Source: Symbiobacterium terraclitae (GTDB lineage: Bacteria > Bacillota > Sulfobacillia > Symbiobacteriales > Symbiobacteriaceae). From it: 50,844 nucleotides of DNA. Shown in pieces: positions 50,728 to 50,844 of the stretch. The notes beneath the pieces are model-generated. The model did not search any database. It worked only from the letters and a program-made list of their open reading frames with translations, and was not told the origin of the DNA. Every line of letters starts with the position of its first letter. The first letter of the stretch is position 1. Where the stretch lies: the NCBI RefSeq assembly GCF_017874315.1, contig NZ_JAGGLG010000032.1, forward strand, positions 1 through 50,844, in the 5' to 3' direction. The translations under genes and the position numbers were made by a program.

Positions 50728-50844
50728 GTACGCCTCGCAGTCTACGTGACTAGGGGGTTCAAGTCCCCCCTGTGCCTTTGCTCGTTTCACTTGGCACTGT
50801 AGCCTAAGAACAGTCCGCATGCCGAGAGGCGCGGATGGCAGGGT
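50728..50844 (+). mobile_element. Probable 5' part of a group II intron (domain I), cut by the window edge
   Basis: GTACG at 50728 is a plausible 5' end (bacterial introns start with GUGYG-like sequence). It is followed by CGCAGTCTA, an AGGGGGTTCAAGTCCCCC stem-loop, and then CTGTAGCCTAAG with further paired segments. This order resembles the domain I start of group IIC introns such as the Oceanobacillus iheyensis intron, by memory comparison. IIC introns typically insert just downstream of terminator hairpins, as is the case here. No reverse transcriptase is visible because the window ends. Confidence 0.5.

Noticed and set aside
50728-50790. tRNA-like T-arm (GGGGGTTCAAGTCCCCC) near the right edge
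   Set aside because: There is no acceptor stem complementary to the following bases and no D or anticodon arm at the right distance. The motif fits a group II domain I hairpin better.

Overview
The window is a high-GC, densely coded bacterial chromosome segment with Firmicute-type features. Shine-Dalgarno sites are strong (AGGAGG-like), GTG and TTG starts are frequent, and gene types include a YesM/YesN two-component pair, a LytS/LytR-type pair, DacA-like carboxypeptidase and copper-amine-oxidase-N stalk domains. The combination of very high GC, thermophile-like composition, TTG starts and probable group II introns suggests Symbiobacterium or a close relative. That assignment is an inference from content, not a database result. 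There is no rRNA, tRNA, CRISPR array, transposase or prophage in the window.

Layout. 1-340: structured, possibly intron-derived DNA. 345-2437: a hotdog thioesterase, a DUF169 protein and a small haem-b-like membrane protein, with a repeat-bearing intergenic region. 2625-9206: a probable operon with a Yip1-like membrane protein, a MacA-type adaptor, a MacB-type ATPase and permease, and a large secreted protein built of carboxypeptidase-regulatory-like repeats. 9411-13487: a stalk-domain protein, a beta-lactamase-fold serine hydrolase with repetitive tails, and a ClC channel with CBS domains. 13608-14780 (minus): DUF1634 plus TauE/SafE. 15001-18169: a Vpr-like secreted subtilisin and an IscA/ErpA-type Fe-S carrier. 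18217-21995: a metallo-beta-lactamase-fold hydrolase, a LytS-like kinase, a LytTR regulator and a small unknown gene.

22049-26876 holds a D-Ala-D-Ala carboxypeptidase, FolE, DedA, DUF2203, a small unknown protein and a GNAT. From 37027 down to 26876 (minus strand) lies the most integrated block. It has a membrane-anchored sugar-binding protein, a YesM-like kinase, a YesN-like regulator and a XylF-like lipoprotein. These are followed by a MalE-MalF-MalG-type importer without its own ATPase, a 61-residue protein, a histidine phosphatase and a DUF2268-like putative metalloprotease. The overlapping regulatory genes suggest that sugar binding outside the cell is reported by two binding proteins through the kinase to the adjacent importer.

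37198-44335 carries a trans-sulfuration PLP enzyme, a cation diffusion facilitator, YajQ, a surface 5'-nucleotidase, an orphan NAD-binding domain, YebC and a stand-alone IF-1. 44493-50597 carries two small Sm-like proteins, glucose-6-phosphate isomerase with a rhomboid-TPR protease, an RRM protein, a one-domain chromate transporter, and a fused polyprenol-kinase/DUF92 membrane protein. The right edge enters what looks like the 5' domain of a group II intron placed just after a terminator hairpin.

The most interesting observations are the two-binding-protein/two-component/importer cluster, the VTE5-VTE6-like fusion, the beta-lactamase-fold protein with a shortened omega loop, the paired Sm-like miniproteins, and several dyads that overlap good promoters.
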